Source: Vibrio diabolicus (lineage in GTDB: Bacteria > Pseudomonadota > Gammaproteobacteria > Enterobacterales > Vibrionaceae). From it: 64,000 nucleotides of DNA. The notes beneath the pieces are model-generated. The model was not told the DNA's origin and searched no databases. It was given only the letters and a program-made list of their open reading frames with translations. Positions 63,430 to 64,000 of the stretch are shown here, one piece after another; position 1 is the first letter of the stretch, and every line of letters starts with the position of its first letter. Location of the stretch: positions 1,116,001-1,180,000 of the forward strand of contig CCKK01000020.1 in assembly GCA_001048675.1 (NCBI GenBank), given 5' to 3'. A program made the translations under genes and the position numbers.

Positions 63430-64000
63430 ATGACAAAACGCAATGCTTTAATTACAGGTGGCGCTCGCGGAATTGGTGCAGCAACAGCAAAAGCACTCGC
63501 TGCAGATGGTTACCGAGTTTTTATCAACTACGTAAATAGCGCTGCGGTCGCGGAAGCGTTAGCTCAGGAAATTCAAAACGCCGGTGGTGAGGCGTACACT
63601 TTAAAAGCTGACGTTCGTGATGACGCACAAATACAAGGGATGTTCGACAGCATCGCAAATGAACATGGTGGCGTTGATGTTCTTGTCTCAAACGCAAACA
63701 TGAGCTTTACCGCTAAACCTTTCACTGAGCAGTCGTGGGAAGAGTTTTCACAAAAGCTAAATGACGAAATGCACGCTGCATATCAAACGGCAAAATTGGC
63801 GGTAGAAAACATGAAAGCCAGCCAGTTTGGTCGCTTAATTTTTATCTCTAGCACCTTATCAGAAGCCCCTGCACCAAGCTTTATTGCTCATGGTAGTGCA
63901 AAAGGTGCACTTGATAGCTTTAGTAAATACCTCGCTCAAGAACTTGGTCCTTTCGGGATTACGTCTAATGTCGTTGCTCCGGGCCTTGTAGAAACAGACG
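63430..64000 (+). CDS. SDR family oxidoreductase, 3' end outside window
   Basis: The first 190 codons of a short-chain dehydrogenase/reductase run to the right edge. The Rossmann motif TGGARGIGAATA and the SDR patterns NYVNSAA and FISSTLS are present. At the active site, where YxxxK is expected, the sequence reads HGSAK (in FIAHGSAKGALDSF), so Tyr is replaced by His. The start is ATG 63430 after GGAG. FabG-like in overall form; the substrate is unknown. Confidence 0.85.
   Translation, partial: MTKRNALITGGARGIGAATAKALAADGYRVFINYVNSAAVAEALAQEIQNAGGEAYTLKADVRDDAQIQGMFDSIANEHGGVDVLVSNANMSFTAKPFTEQSWEEFSQKLNDEMHAAYQTAKLAVENMKASQFGRLIFISSTLSEAPAPSFIAHGSAKGALDSFSKYLAQELGPFGITSNVVAPGLVETD

Overview
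The window looks like a piece of a Vibrio chromosome, most likely the Harveyi/Parahaemolyticus clade. The main reason is that 42.4-59.0 kb carries a Ysc-family type III secretion locus in the gene order known from Vibrio parahaemolyticus T3SS1 (vopD-vopB-vcrH-vcrV-vcrG-vcrR-vcrD-vscY-vscX-sycN-tyeA-vopN, divergent from vscN-O-P-Q-R-S-T-U), including the long Vibrio form of the needle-tip protein VcrV. Species cannot be fixed from the window. I see no tRNA, rRNA, insertion sequence, prophage or CRISPR array.

Region 1 (1-17.2 kb) is a duplicated surface-adhesin module. Each copy has a giant LapA-like RTX adhesin on the minus strand, and divergent from it a TolC-family outer-membrane protein and an OmpA-family protein. 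Both adhesins have the same N-terminal retention-type module with a PAAG motif at residues 87-90, the kind of site cut by the LapG protease under c-di-GMP/LapD control. The second adhesin (3812 aa) is complete and carries a run of 834-bp repeats; only the first 297 codons of the other are in the window. A TPR-GGDEF diguanylate cyclase lies just downstream. The inner-membrane part of the type I secretion system is not in the window.

Region 2 (17.2-26.2 kb) holds ordinary genes: DUF2750, queC and queE for queuosine, a Cof-type HAD phosphatase, a NUDIX-PAP2 fusion, a secreted trypsin-like protease with a chitin-binding-type tail, and a GNAT acetyltransferase.

Region 3 (26.3-39.3 kb) is a propionate unit: GntR regulator-prpB-prpC-acnD-prpF-prpE (2-methylcitrate cycle, AcnD/PrpF type), then a GFA-family gene and a tctC-tctB-tctA tricarboxylate transporter. 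Copies of a GTCGAC-centred palindrome stand before the regulator gene, and a further perfect copy stands before tctB, which suggests one regulator controls both. Region 4 (39.4-42.3 kb) has a small P-loop kinase preceded by an attenuator-like leader, a TSUP permease and an orphan TAXI binding protein.

Region 5 (42.4-59.0 kb) is the T3SS locus. Two ExsA-type promoters with 21- and 22-bp spacers lie back to back between vopN and vscN. Two essential genes, vopB (translocator) and vcrD (export gate), are each broken by what looks like one extra A in an A-run; either the system is inactivated here or these are sequence errors. Needle, secretin, inner rings, ExsA regulators and effectors are not in the window. 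Region 6 (59.0-64.0 kb) is a TetR-controlled HlyD/MFS efflux pair with a shared operator, a MarR regulator with its own palindrome, and the start of an SDR gene whose catalytic Tyr is replaced by His.
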